Below are positions 33,004 through 42,083 of a stretch of DNA of 64,000 nt, piece after piece. The stretch lies in assembly GCF_002735905.1 (NCBI RefSeq), contig NZ_PEBD01000010.1, positions 1,116,001 to 1,180,000 of the forward strand. The letters are read 5' to 3'. How positions within the stretch are numbered: the first letter of the stretch is position 1; each line of letters opens with the position of its first letter. The DNA is from Williamsia muralis. Lineage in GTDB: Bacteria; Actinomycetota; Actinomycetes; Mycobacteriales; Mycobacteriaceae. The notes under the pieces were generated by a model. It saw only the letters and a list, made by a program, of their open reading frames with translations. It did no database searches and was not told the DNA's origin. The translations under genes and the position numbers were made by a program.

Positions 33004-35031
33004 GTGAGAGCTACTGCCCACGGTCTCGTCGACAAGATCGGTGATTCCGCGCTTCGCCGGATCGCGCTGGTGCTGGGGGTCGGCGCGGTGACGTGCATCG
33101 TGGGCGCGCTTGTGCTCCACCATGAACTCACCGAACGTGTGACTGCCGAGCCGATGTTCGCGAGTGATCTCGTGCTCGGTTCGGTATGGCCTGTGGCGGG
33201 TGTTGTGCTGCTGTGGCACCAGCCGCGAAATCGCTGCGGCTGGCTGTTGGTGTCGACAGGGTTGATCAGTGTCTACCTGATCCTCGGGCAGTACAGCGTC
33301 TGGAATGCGAAAGTCTCGCCGCTGCCGGGTTCGGCGGTGGCCGACTGGATTTCGATGTTCGGCTTCGGCGTCTACTTCGTTGTGCTCCCGCTGCTCACAC
33401 TGATGTTCCCCGACGGCGGATTCGGGTCGCGGCCCGAGAAGATCTTGGCGATGTCCGCGCTCTCGGCCGCGATGGCGGCCGTCGGCGCGCGAATGGTGGT
33501 TCCAGGTCGTGCTGATGTCGACGCGGCTGTGCAGAACCCCATCGGTATCGAGGTGCTGGAGCCGCTGAACTACGTGACGTTGGTGAGTTCCTTTTATTGC
33601 CTGGCGGCGGCGACGCCGCTCGCGGTGGTCGCGCTGGTGTTGCGGACACGACGCGCGGTCGGGGTGCAGCGGGCGCAGTTGCAGTGGTTCATGGTCGGCG
33701 GCATCGTCATGGCGTGCGCGCTCATCTTGGCGCTCCTTCTCGGCGAGACCGGGCCAGGCAACGCGGCGTTTGTCATCGCGCTGCTGGCGCCCCCGGTGGC
33801 GGTCGTGTCGGCAACCCTGCGTTTTCGTCTGGTCGACGCCGAGTTCGCTCTGAGTCGTTCGATCGTGCTGGTCCTCGTGGTCGCTCTGGTGGCCGCGGGC
33901 GGCGGCCTGATGCTGTGGCGGCTGGATCCAGAATTGGCGGGATCGCGGGCCGGAATCGCCCTTGTGGTGGTGCTTGTGCTGGGAGCGTTTGCCGTCCGCG
34001 CCGTGCTGCAACGGGTCATCGACAACTGGTGGTTCCCGCAACTGCGCGGCAGCCGCACCCTTGCGCCGCGGATCTCCGAGGCGGTGACGCTGTCGTCGGA
34101 GCCGCGAGCAGCGCTGACCGACTTGATCTCGGCATTGCGCACGGAGTTGCGTATGCCGTACGTGGCCTTCGACGGTGTGGTGCGGGCCGAACATGGGATT
34201 CGGCCTGCCCACGTGGTCACCATCGACGCAATTGCGCTGGGACGCAGAGTCGGTCAGCTCGAGGTCGCACCGCGGCGCGTCGGTGAGGGGTTCAGCGCTG
34301 AAGAACGCCGACTCCTCGAACAGGTCGCGGCACACGCGGCGATGATGGCTTATGCCACGTCGCTGGTGGCCGAGACCGAGCACTCGCGTGCCCGTATCGT
34401 CGCGGCCCGGGAAGAGGAACGACGACGGCTGCGCAATGATCTGCACGACGGGGTGGGCCCGGGTCTTGCAGGGATTGCCCTGCAGATGGATGCACTGGCT
34501 GCCGAACTCCGCCGAAAGGGTGATGATGCCCATGCGGACAAGGCCGATGGGATCCGGGATCGGGTCCGCGAAGCCGTGGTCCAGGTACGTGCGGTGTCTC
34601 GTGGTCTGCGGCCGCCGGTCCTCGATCAGCTGGGACTGGCACAGGCGCTGCGTCAACTCGTGGACGGTCTCGGTGCCATCGAAGGTGTTGTGCAGCTTGA
34701 TGATATGGGTGAACTGCCTGCAGCAGCGGAGGTCGCCACCTACACCATCGCCGCCGAGGCGGTCACCAACGTGGTGCACCACAGTGCGGCGTCACGGGTG
34801 AGGATCGACGTGGAATGCGACGATGAGAACCTCGAACTCCGGGTGAGCGACAACGGCCGAGGAATGCCCGGCCGGCCGACACCTGGCGTGGGCTTGATGA
34901 GCATGCGGCAGCGTGCCGCCGAAGTGGGTGGCCGCGTGGAACACCTTGCCGCCCAAGGGGGAGGGACAGTGGTGCGGTTGGTGGTGCCCGTCGTGTCCGC
35001 GGCTGTCCCGAGAGAGGCTGTGCGTCAATGA
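33004..35031 (+). CDS. NarL-type sensor histidine kinase
   Basis: 675 aa. The first ~345 residues hold about ten hydrophobic segments, so the sensing part is embedded in the membrane. A soluble GAF-like stretch follows, then HisKA_3 with the phospho-acceptor His481 in LRNDLHDGVGPGLAGIALQM. The ATPase domain shows EAVTNVVHHSAASRV (N box), VSDNGRGMPG (G1) and TPGVGLMSMRQRA (G2). The signal is unknown. GTG 33004 starts a credible protein; the frame is open further upstream without a good start. The stop overlaps the response regulator start (ATGA). Confidence 0.92.
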   Translation: MRATAHGLVDKIGDSALRRIALVLGVGAVTCIVGALVLHHELTERVTAEPMFASDLVLGSVWPVAGVVLLWHQPRNRCGWLLVSTGLISVYLILGQYSVWNAKVSPLPGSAVADWISMFGFGVYFVVLPLLTLMFPDGGFGSRPEKILAMSALSAAMAAVGARMVVPGRADVDAAVQNPIGIEVLEPLNYVTLVSSFYCLAAATPLAVVALVLRTRRAVGVQRAQLQWFMVGGIVMACALILALLLGETGPGNAAFVIALLAPPVAVVSATLRFRLVDAEFALSRSIVLVLVVALVAAGGGLMLWRLDPELAGSRAGIALVVVLVLGAFAVRAVLQRVIDNWWFPQLRGSRTLAPRISEAVTLSSEPRAALTDLISALRTELRMPYVAFDGVVRAEHGIRPAHVVTIDAIALGRRVGQLEVAPRRVGEGFSAEERRLLEQVAAHAAMMAYATSLVAETEHSRARIVAAREEERRRLRNDLHDGVGPGLAGIALQMDALAAELRRKGDDAHADKADGIRDRVREAVVQVRAVSRGLRPPVLDQLGLAQALRQLVDGLGAIEGVVQLDDMGELPAAAEVATYTIAAEAVTNVVHHSAASRVRIDVECDDENLELRVSDNGRGMPGRPTPGVGLMSMRQRAAEVGGRVEHLAAQGGGTVVRLVVPVVSAAVPREAVRQ

Positions 35032-35681
35032 CATCGGTGCTCGTGGTAGACGACCATGCGCTTTTTCGCGCAGGCATGCTCGCGGTGCTGTCGGCGATGG
35101 ACGACGTCGAGGTCGTCGGGGAAGCCGCCGACGGCGAGTCGGCGCTCCGGGCTGTCGAAGAACTACGGCCGCAGGTGGTGCTCATGGACTTGCGGATGCC
35201 GGGTATCGGTGGACTCGCGGCCACGGCGCGGGTGGTGGACAGATATCCGGACGTCGCAGTGGTGGTCCTGACGATGAGCGAGGACCCGGATTCGGTCTTC
35301 GCGGCTCTGCGGGCCGGCGCCCGAGGCTATTTGCTCAAGGAAGCCGAAGCCGGTGATGTGCACCGCACGATTGCGGCGGTCGCCAGGGGGGAGGCCGTCT
35401 TCGGACCCCGCGTCGCCGAACAGGTGGTCGGGTTCTTCTCGGCGATGGCCCCGAACAGTGCTGGACCCCAAGCTTTTCCGGAGCTGACGAGCCGCGAGCG
35501 CGAAGTCCTGGAACTGATGGCACGGGGTTTGGACAACGCTGCCATCGCCCGCCGGTTGTTCTTGTCCGAGAAAACCGTTCGCAACCGGGTCAGTGAGATC
35601 CTGGCCAAGATGCGTGCTCGGACGAGGGCGGAGGCGGTGGCCAGGGCGAGGGACGCAGGTGTGGGAGGGCAGCCCGCCTGA
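35028..35681 (+). CDS. LuxR/NarL-family response regulator
   Basis: 217 aa. Receiver domain with acidic pocket VVDDH (residues 6-10), phospho-acceptor Asp54 in VLMDLRMPG, Thr in LTMSED, and Lys in YLLKEA. The LuxR DNA-binding domain (~150-210) shows LTSREREVLELMARGLDN and the recognition helix SEKTVRNRVSEILAKM. It overlaps the kinase gene by 4 nt, so the pair is one two-component system. Targets are unknown; autoregulation is plausible. Confidence 0.95.
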   Translation: MTSVLVVDDHALFRAGMLAVLSAMDDVEVVGEAADGESALRAVEELRPQVVLMDLRMPGIGGLAATARVVDRYPDVAVVVLTMSEDPDSVFAALRAGARGYLLKEAEAGDVHRTIAAVARGEAVFGPRVAEQVVGFFSAMAPNSAGPQAFPELTSREREVLELMARGLDNAAIARRLFLSEKTVRNRVSEILAKMRARTRAEAVARARDAGVGGQPA

Positions 35682-35699
35682 CGCGACTCACTCTGCATA

Positions 35700-36240
35700 T
35701 ATGAGGGCATCAAGTAATTAGCGCATCATGACAGCGAGGCGCTGTTAGGCGGCTTAGGTGGTGTCGTTGTCGAGCAGTATGCGAAGGCTCGGGCGGGTGT
35801 TGGGTAGTCGAGGGTGGGTTGTGTCGTTGGTTCACCATGCCGGCCACGCGTTGAAGGTCTCTGACGTTGTAGGCTTTTAGGCCTGATTGCTTGGCGAGCC
35901 AGTGGTCTAGCAGCCGGCTGGTGTCCTCTCTGGCACTCTGCCGAGGGTATCGAAGGAGCGAACGCGCGCAACGGGTTTCACCTGCGCGTCGTCGCGGTAT
36001 CTGACAGGCTCGTACACCGATCCCAGGTAGTCGCTCAACAGTCGCTTTTCGCCTGATCGCCGCTTCGGCGCGACGGAGCCTCGGATTGTGTGCTTGTCGA
36101 CGTGTGTGGCGACGGTCGGCGATGGTGAAGCGTCCAGGTAGCGTCTGTTGATCCTTGCCTCTGCAACAGATTGACACTGGGGTAGGCGATTCCGAGAACT
36201 TCAGTGAAGGCTTGGTGGCCTCCTTTGGTCGAGGCCACTT
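35700..36240 (-). pseudogene. Decayed transposase remnant (IS30-like at its 3' end)
   Basis: No intact gene lies between the response regulator and the next LexA box. On the minus strand three frames show protein-like pieces in order. The last two, EDTSRLLDHWLAKQSGLKAY plus NVRDLQRVAGMVNQR and, after a frameshift near 35820, PTLDYPTPARAFAY, read like the end of an IS30-family transposase (NENTN...HWL.K...DL..V...N.RP..TL.Y.TPAEAF). Upstream pieces (36000-36240, for example STKGGHQAFTEVLGIAYPSV) are not recognised. At least two frameshifts and several stops make it non-functional. No terminal repeats were identified. Confidence 0.5.
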
Positions 36241-36475
36241 CGATAGTTCCGGCTCTGGCTGGGCGGCCCGTAGCTTTGATGCATAGCGACGCATGGGCCT
36301 TTGCTGATGCCCGCCAATGCGCGATCGATGTCCGATGGGTGTTTTCAGGGTTGCTGTTGCGGGCGATCCGCGGATTGGTGTCGGAGGCTGGTGATAACCT
36401 CCGCCTGACGGGTGTGAGCGCTCGCGCGATTGGCGAAATATGTTGTTAGACAGGGAAATCTACAATTCCGATCTT

Positions 36476-36491
36476 GCGAACATGTGTTCGA
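36476..36491 (+). promoter_or_regulatory. LexA (SOS) box of the second DUF222/HNH gene
   Basis: GCGAAC-ATGT-GTTCGA matches the mycobacterial SOS consensus TCGAAC-N4-GTTCGA at 11 of 12 positions. It overlaps a possible -35 TTGCGA (36474-36479), and a -10 TAGTAT lies at 36498-36503 (18-nt spacer). The start codon is about 70 nt after the inferred transcription start. Confidence 0.75.
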
Positions 36492-36580
36492 ATGCGGTAG
36501 TATGAAGGCATCAATTGGGCAGCTGGCGCAGAGTTCGATCGGCGTAGCTGCTATGGGGGTCCCTGGGGAGGGGTGTGAGG

Positions 36581-37789
36581 ATGCGAATTCTCGATGTGGT
36601 CGACGATGTGATGGGGATGGTCGTTCCGGATGACCCATCGGGTGTTGTGGGTCTGATCAAAGATTTGATCACCCTGCGCAATGCGACCGAGTGCAAGTTG
36701 TCTTCGGTGGCGGCGCATATCGACCGGCTGGGGATAGCGAAGAAGTCAGGGTTTACCACCTCGAAGTTGTTGCAAGCCAATGGGGTGGCTCCAGCGGTTG
36801 CATCACGGTGGTTGCGGATCGGGACCGGACTGACCGGTTTGGATCGCACCGCCGGTTACTTTCGCGATGGATTCCTGTCGACCGAACATGTTGATGCGGT
36901 GGTCAGGGGGCGCGCGCACGTCGCGGCCCGGGCCGGCTCCGAGATGGCTGCTGAGGAGCGAGCGGACATCGAGCGGAAATTGTTGAGCCACGCCATCTCC
37001 GGCGCCTCGCCGGGCGAGGTGGGCAAGGCCGCGCGCAAGCTCGGAAATCAGGTTTCTGGGAACACGGGTGGGCTCCCGGCGTCCGAGGATTCGGCGATGA
37101 ACACCGTGGACTTTGCAGTTGTCGACGGTCGGTTCGTGGGAAAGTTCGATCTCGATGCGGTGATGGGGGAGAAGATGCGATCTGCCCTGAACGTCTGGAG
37201 CAAGCCGCGCCCTGAGCCCGACGGAAGTGAAGATCGCCGGTCCTCGGCGCGGCGCAGAGCCGATGCCCTGCACCAGCTATTGGACTGCGGTGGTGGACGA
37301 ACATCGGCGCCGGCCCCGAGAACCGAAGTGATCGTGACTGTTCCGGCCGATGAACCCGATCGCGCGTCGTTGCGGTGGATGGGCCCCATCACCGAAGCCA
37401 CTGCCGCCGCGCTCGCCTGCGACTCGTCCATCACATCGGTGACCTTGGACGGCCAAGAGGTGCCGATCGATTTGAGCCCACCACGCCGCCTGTTCACCGG
37501 GCTGCTGCGCAAGGCGATCATCATCCGGGACGCGTGCTGTGTGAAATGCGGGGCACCCGCGGAATGGTCCGACTGCCATCACATCGTCCACTGGCAAGAA
37601 GGTGGCCCGACCACCCTGGAGAACGGGTGTCTGTTGTGCCGCACTTGCCACCGCGCAGTTCACAACACGGACTGGGACGTTGTCATGGGGCCAGACAAAC
37701 ACCCATGGCTGCTACCGCCCGCTGACGTGGATCCGCTGCGAAAACCCCTGCCGGCCTACAACCGTAGGACGCTCACCCTCGCTGCGTGA
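36581..37789 (+). CDS. DUF222 / HNH endonuclease domain protein (second copy)
   Basis: 402 aa. DUF222 domain about residues 20-290, with ATECKLSSVAAHIDRLGIAK and GDRTAGYF-like elements of the 13E12 family. The C-terminal HNH domain reads CCVKCGAPAEWSDCHHIVHW, then GCLLCRTCHRAVH: two Cys pairs and the His-His/Asn/His core. ATG 36581 follows GGGGAGGG at 8 nt; GTG 36575 is less likely. It is diverged from the copy at 13293, so this is not a recent duplication. It lies beside a decayed insertion element and behind a LexA box. Confidence 0.9.
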   Translation: MRILDVVDDVMGMVVPDDPSGVVGLIKDLITLRNATECKLSSVAAHIDRLGIAKKSGFTTSKLLQANGVAPAVASRWLRIGTGLTGLDRTAGYFRDGFLSTEHVDAVVRGRAHVAARAGSEMAAEERADIERKLLSHAISGASPGEVGKAARKLGNQVSGNTGGLPASEDSAMNTVDFAVVDGRFVGKFDLDAVMGEKMRSALNVWSKPRPEPDGSEDRRSSARRRADALHQLLDCGGGRTSAPAPRTEVIVTVPADEPDRASLRWMGPITEATAAALACDSSITSVTLDGQEVPIDLSPPRRLFTGLLRKAIIIRDACCVKCGAPAEWSDCHHIVHWQEGGPTTLENGCLLCRTCHRAVHNTDWDVVMGPDKHPWLLPPADVDPLRKPLPAYNRRTLTLAA

Positions 37790-37926
37790 CTGCGGCCGAA
37801 CCGCACAAAGCGGCAAGACCACACCGAACTGCTGGGCCGATAGATCGATAGTCCCACTCGCAACCGGCCCACGGCCGGAACCGCGATAGAACATTGACAA
37901 CTCCACAGTGTGAACCGCCCGCGCGA

Positions 37927-38922
37927 TCAGCGGACGGTACGAGCCAGTGTCAGGCCCCGGGCGAGTCTGCGGATGTTGTCGGCGATGTCCCGAACCCGCC
38001 CCACGAAAGTGTCGTGCGTGACGCCGGAAGAATGTGGCGTCATCAGCAGATTGGGGAGTTCGGCAAAGGGCAGATCGCCCGGCATACCGCGACCATCCGG
38101 GCCGGGGTACGAGTACCACACGTCGATGGCGGCCGCGCGAATTGTGTTCGCACTGAGGGCATCGTAGAGAGCCTGCTGCTGAACAAGTGGCCCCCGTCCG
38201 ACGTTGATCAAGACTCCATCCGAACCGAGGGCCTCGAACTCTGCGGGACCGATCATTCCTCGGGTATGAGCGTTCAGCGGCGCCGAGACGACAACGACGT
38301 CGGACTCGGTCATCAGGCGGCCCAGGTCGGCCGCATCCCCCGCCCATGACAGGCCGTGTGCGTGGGCGTCGACAGTGCCGCGGCCGGTGACCGCCGACGC
38401 GGTGCACCCCAACGTACGCAGCAGGTTCCAGCTCTTCGACCCGATGTGGCCGAACCCCACGAAGCCGATGTGCGCCTCGCGCATGGTGAGGGGCTGGGGA
38501 AGGGAATCGTCGTACACCGATGTCGCCCACACTCCTTGACGGAGCGCCCGATCGTGGGCGAGGAAACCACGGCGCAGCATGACGGAAGTGGACAACACGT
38601 ATTCGGCGATCGAGTCCTCGTGATGGAACGTGTTGGCGACTTTGGTGCGAGGTCCGAGCGCGTCGAATGCGACATTGTCTGTGCCCGCCCCTCCCACGTG
38701 CACCAGTTGCAGTCGCGGGGCGGCGGCTGCCATTGCTGTGGTGAACCTGCCGCCCACGTACACATCGGCTGCCGGGAGATCGCTGATGATGGCCTTCTCG
38801 TCGGAGCGTTGGTGCCACCGGACCTCACTCTCGGCAGGCAGCAAGCCCTCGAACAACTCACGATGCGGCAGCAGATTCCGGTCGCCGACGACGATCACCA
38901 TCCGCCCCAATGGATCGCTCAT
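37927..38922 (-). CDS. D-isomer-specific 2-hydroxyacid dehydrogenase (first of two)
   Basis: 331 aa NAD(P)-dependent oxidoreductase. The Rossmann motif is [11 protein letters not shown]. The substrate-binding Arg is in [10 protein letters not shown] and the catalytic His in [11 protein letters not shown]. The catalytic-domain stretch [16 protein letters not shown] and [12 protein letters not shown] are typical. The usual DVFxxEP is replaced by [11 protein letters not shown], so the acidic partner of the His is unclear. The ATG overlaps the glucarate-dehydratase-like gene stop by 4 nt; it ends the eight-gene transport/catabolic operon. It probably reduces or oxidises a 2-keto/2-hydroxy sugar acid. 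Confidence 0.85.
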   Translation of the reverse strand: MSDPLGRMVIVVGDRNLLPHRELFEGLLPAESEVRWHQRSDEKAIISDLPAADVYVGGRFTTAMAAAAPRLQLVHVGGAGTDNVAFDALGPRTKVANTFHHEDSIAEYVLSTSVMLRRGFLAHDRALRQGVWATSVYDDSLPQPLTMREAHIGFVGFGHIGSKSWNLLRTLGCTASAVTGRGTVDAHAHGLSWAGDAADLGRLMTESDVVVVSAPLNAHTRGMIGPAEFEALGSDGVLINVGRGPLVQQQALYDALSANTIRAAAIDVWYSYPGPDGRGMPGDLPFAELPNLLMTPHSSGVTHDTFVGRVRDIADNIRRLARGLTLARTVR

Positions 38923-40277
38923 GTCCGAACCAGTGCTGGACGCTTGCTGTCGAAACTCCAGCCCGGTACCAGGAACTGCATCCCGACCGAATCATCGCGG
39001 GACCCCAGACCCTCGCGAAGGTACAGCTCGTGTGCGGCGTCGACCTGGTCCATGTCGAGCTCGACACCGAGTCCAGGCCGGTCGGGAACAGTGAGGTGAC
39101 CGTCGATGATCTCGAACGGTTCCTTGGTGATCCGCTGACCGTCTTGCCAGATCCAGTGGGTGTCGATGGCCGTGATGTCGCCGGGTGCGGCAGCGGCGAC
39201 GTGGGTGAACATGGCCAGCGAGACGTCGAAGTGGTTGTTGGAGTGCGATCCCCACGTCAGGCCCCACACATCACAAAGCTGCGCCACCCGCACCGATCCG
39301 GCCATCGTCCAGAAGTGAGGATCGGCCAACGGGATGTCGACCGCTCCGGATCGGATGGTGTGCCCCAACTCCCGCCAGTCGGTGGCGATCATGTTGGTGG
39401 CGGTGGGCAGCCCGGTGGCCCTCTTGAACTCACTCATCACTTCACGCCCGGAGAAGCCGCCCTCGGGTCCGACCGGGTCCTCGGCGTAGGCGAGCACGTC
39501 GCGCAGTCCGCGGCAGGTCTCGATCGCCTCCGAGAGCAGCCAGCCGCCGTTCGGATCGAGCGTGATGCGCGCGGCCGGAAAGCGTTCGGCGAGCGCGGTC
39601 ACCGCGGCCGCTTCCTCCTGAGGTGCCAGCACCCCGCCCTTGAGTTTGAAGTCGGAGAAGCCATAACGATCGTGCGCGGCCTCGGCGAGAGCGACGACGG
39701 CCTCAGGGGTCAGCGCCTCCTGGTGCCGTAGTCGAAGCCAGTCGTCGGACTCTCCGGAACCGTCGAGGTAGTCGAGTCCCGTCTTGGTGCGGTCGCCGAC
39801 GAAGAACAGATATCCCAGTGCCTGCACGCGCTCGCGCTGCTGGCCGTCGCCGAGGAGGGCGGCAACCGGCACTCCGAGGTGTTGGCCCCACAGGTCGAGC
39901 AAAGCGGATTCGACAGCGGTGACGGCGTGTACGGCGGTGCGAAGATCGAACGTCTGATTGCCCCGCCCACCCGAGTCACGATCGGCGAAGGCGCGCCGCA
40001 TGTCGCCGAGAATGGCGTTGTGGTCACCCACATGGCGTCCGACAACCAATTCGATTGCATCGCACAGAGTCTGACGAATCGGCTCGCCGCCCGGCACCTC
40101 GCCGACCCCGGTGTTTCCGTCCGCATCGGTGATCATCACCAGGTTCCGGGTGAAGAACGGAGCATGTGCCCCGGACAGGTTGAGCAGCATGCTGTCGCGG
40201 CCGGCGATCGGGATCACCCGCATCTCGGTGATTGCGGGAGCACCACGCGATATTCGCGATGTGGCTGATGACGTCAT
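38919..40277 (-). CDS. Glucarate-dehydratase-like enolase superfamily enzyme (first of two)
   Basis: 452 aa, close to the usual length of GudD (about 446). The Lys-x-Lys base pair is in FKLKGG (K211, K213). Metal ligands are D241 (LDPNGGW), E266 (YAEDPVG) and N295 (ATNMIATD). The Asp319/His345 dyad is in LADPHFW and WGSHSNNHF. All catalytic positions are kept. Glucarate dehydratase converts D-glucarate (or L-idarate) to 5-dehydro-4-deoxyglucarate. It sits between a TauE/SafE permease and a hydroxyacid dehydrogenase in the transport operon. The second copy at 49497 suggests a different substrate for this one. GAAAGG precedes ATG 40277. Confidence 0.85.
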   Translation of the reverse strand: MTSSATSRISRGAPAITEMRVIPIAGRDSMLLNLSGAHAPFFTRNLVMITDADGNTGVGEVPGGEPIRQTLCDAIELVVGRHVGDHNAILGDMRRAFADRDSGGRGNQTFDLRTAVHAVTAVESALLDLWGQHLGVPVAALLGDGQQRERVQALGYLFFVGDRTKTGLDYLDGSGESDDWLRLRHQEALTPEAVVALAEAAHDRYGFSDFKLKGGVLAPQEEAAAVTALAERFPAARITLDPNGGWLLSEAIETCRGLRDVLAYAEDPVGPEGGFSGREVMSEFKRATGLPTATNMIATDWRELGHTIRSGAVDIPLADPHFWTMAGSVRVAQLCDVWGLTWGSHSNNHFDVSLAMFTHVAAAAPGDITAIDTHWIWQDGQRITKEPFEIIDGHLTVPDRPGLGVELDMDQVDAAHELYLREGLGSRDDSVGMQFLVPGWSFDSKRPALVRT

Positions 40278-40302
40278 TGTGGAGCCTTTCGCTGTTGTGA
40301 TT

Positions 40303-41019
40303 TCAAATGATCTGTTGCCCGATGAGCAGGACAGCCCCCACCGAGGAGATGGCGATGGAGAGCCGGCGTAGTCGCACCGGGTCGAGCAATGTGTTGACGA
40401 ATCGAGAGGCCGCGTAGCCCAGCACAATCGCCGGGATGAGAATCAGGAACATCTCGGCGTTCTCCCGTTCGATGGCACCGGCGGCGGCGAGCACCGCGAT
40501 GGACATCAATGACCCGACGAAGAAGAACGCGCTCATGTTCCCGCGCAGTCGGGGGCCGCTTGACCCCTGCAGCACCAAAGCCATCGGCGGACCACCGATC
40601 GAGGTCGCGGTGCCGAGCAGACCCGACGCAGCGCCCGCAGTCGCGAGGTTTCGTCGCCGCGGCGGTGGCGCCCAACCCATCGTCGCCATGACAACACCGG
40701 CCAGCACCACTGCGGCGAGCAGCAACGCGAGCCCGCGTTCGGGCAGGAACAGCAGCAGCAATGCCCCCGCGATGGTGCCGGGGACACGGCCCGCCAGCGC
40801 CCACCCGGTGCCCCGGAGGTCGAGGCTCTGCCGTTCGCGGATCACGACGAGCAGCGTCACCACCACCGCAGACATGATCAGCGTGCCCGGGATGAGCGAT
40901 GGGTCGACGAGGGCGACGATCGGGGCGGCAAGCATCCCCATGCCGAAACCGATCGATGCCTGCATGCACGCGGCAGCAAACACGGCCACGATGATCACGA
41001 CGAGAGCTGTGATGCTCAC
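40303..41019 (-). CDS. TauE/SafE family anion permease
   Basis: 238 aa with about eight hydrophobic segments. The first contains [21 protein letters not shown] and the second repeat [21 protein letters not shown], the paired motifs of the TauE/SafE family. Members move sulfite, sulfonates or organic anions across the membrane. In this operon an exporter or importer of a sugar acid or 2-hydroxyacid is the simplest reading, but no substrate is proven. The GTG start overlaps the ATPase stop by 4 nt (GTGA). Confidence 0.88.
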   Translation of the reverse strand: MSITALVVIIVAVFAAACMQASIGFGMGMLAAPIVALVDPSLIPGTLIMSAVVVTLLVVIRERQSLDLRGTGWALAGRVPGTIAGALLLLFLPERGLALLLAAVVLAGVVMATMGWAPPPRRRNLATAGAASGLLGTATSIGGPPMALVLQGSSGPRLRGNMSAFFFVGSLMSIAVLAAAGAIERENAEMFLILIPAIVLGYAASRFVNTLLDPVRLRRLSIAISSVGAVLLIGQQII

Positions 41020-42083
41020 CCGACGGCTGCGGGCATACCGAGGGACACCGTGTTGCGCGGGTGGAAGCACTCGGCCATGTGTGGCGGACCGCTCAATGCT
41101 GCCCGGATCGACGTGGTCTGCGGAACGTCGGTGGCGACGGGCGGCGCCGATTCCGCGCATTCGGAAGTGGCGTGCATGCAACGAGTACGAAATCGGCAGC
41201 CCGACGGCGGATTGAGCGGCGAGGGCACTTCGCCCTCCAGGATGATGCGGGTCCGCCGGGTTTTGGGGTCGAGAGTGGGCGCCGCGGACATCAGCGCTTC
41301 GGTGTAGGGATGCATCGGGGTGTCGAAAACTGTTTCGGTGGGCCCTGTTTCGACGATTCGACCGAGATACATGACGGCGACGCGGTCGGCCACGTGCCGC
41401 ACGACCGACAGGTCGTGTGAGATGAAGACGTAGGAGATGCCGAGTTGCTGCTGCAGGTCGTTGAGCAGGTTGAGCACCTGGGCCTGCACCGAGAGGTCCA
41501 GTGCCGACACCGGCTCGTCACAGATGACCACCGACGGGTTGAGAGCCAGCGCCCGGGCGATTCCCAACCGCTGGCGCTGCCCACCGGAGAACTCTTGTGG
41601 TGAGCGATGCTCGTCGCTGGGGCGTAGACCAACCAGATGCAGGAGTTCGCGCACCCGAGCGGCCCTGTCCCGCTTGGACTTGTAGAGGGTCTTGTGGGTC
41701 CGCCACGGCTCGGAGATGATCTCGGCGGCCGTCATCCGCGCGTTGAGCGACGCATACGGATCCTGGAACACCATCTGGACGCGGCGTCGCAGGGCGAGCA
41801 TGTCCTTGCCCTTGAGGGTGTACGGATCGACGCCATCCCAGCTGACGGTCCCGGTGTCGGGGCGCTCCAGCATCATCAGAGTGCGGGCGAGAGTTGATTT
41901 GCCACAACCTGATTCACCGACCAGGCCCAGTGTCTCACCGGGGGCGAGATCGAGGTCGATTCCGTCGAGCGCCTTGAGCTCGGTCTTGCCGTCTTTGCCT
42001 GCCGGCACCCGGAACGTCTTGGTGAGGTCGCGAACCTCGAGGACCGACGATCCCGTCGATCTCGGTTTCGTGGACTCAGACAT
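41016..42083 (-). CDS. Dpp/Opp-type ABC transporter ATPase (DppF-like)
   Basis: 355 aa. Walker A GESGCGKST near residue 58, Q loop FQDPYASLNARMT, ABC signature FSGGQRQRLGIARAL, Walker B VVICDEPVSALD, H loop ISHDLSVV. The C-terminal oligopeptide-transport extension includes HPYTEALMSAAP and the Cys-rich SGCRFRTRCMHATSEC, which in relatives binds an Fe-S cluster. It works with the DppD-like ATPase encoded just upstream (8-nt overlap) to power the two permeases. Its genomic partners suggest the cargo is a sugar acid or its conjugate rather than a peptide. Confidence 0.92.
   Translation of the reverse strand: MSESTKPRSTGSSVLEVRDLTKTFRVPAGKDGKTELKALDGIDLDLAPGETLGLVGESGCGKSTLARTLMMLERPDTGTVSWDGVDPYTLKGKDMLALRRRVQMVFQDPYASLNARMTAAEIISEPWRTHKTLYKSKRDRAARVRELLHLVGLRPSDEHRSPQEFSGGQRQRLGIARALALNPSVVICDEPVSALDLSVQAQVLNLLNDLQQQLGISYVFISHDLSVVRHVADRVAVMYLGRIVETGPTETVFDTPMHPYTEALMSAAPTLDPKTRRTRIILEGEVPSPLNPPSGCRFRTRCMHATSECAESAPPVATDVPQTTSIRAALSGPPHMAECFHPRNTVSLGMPAAVG

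Noticed and set aside
32815-34782. 655-codon minus-strand frame opposite the sensor kinase
   Set aside because: Antisense shadow of a clear histidine kinase; no start signal and no domain.
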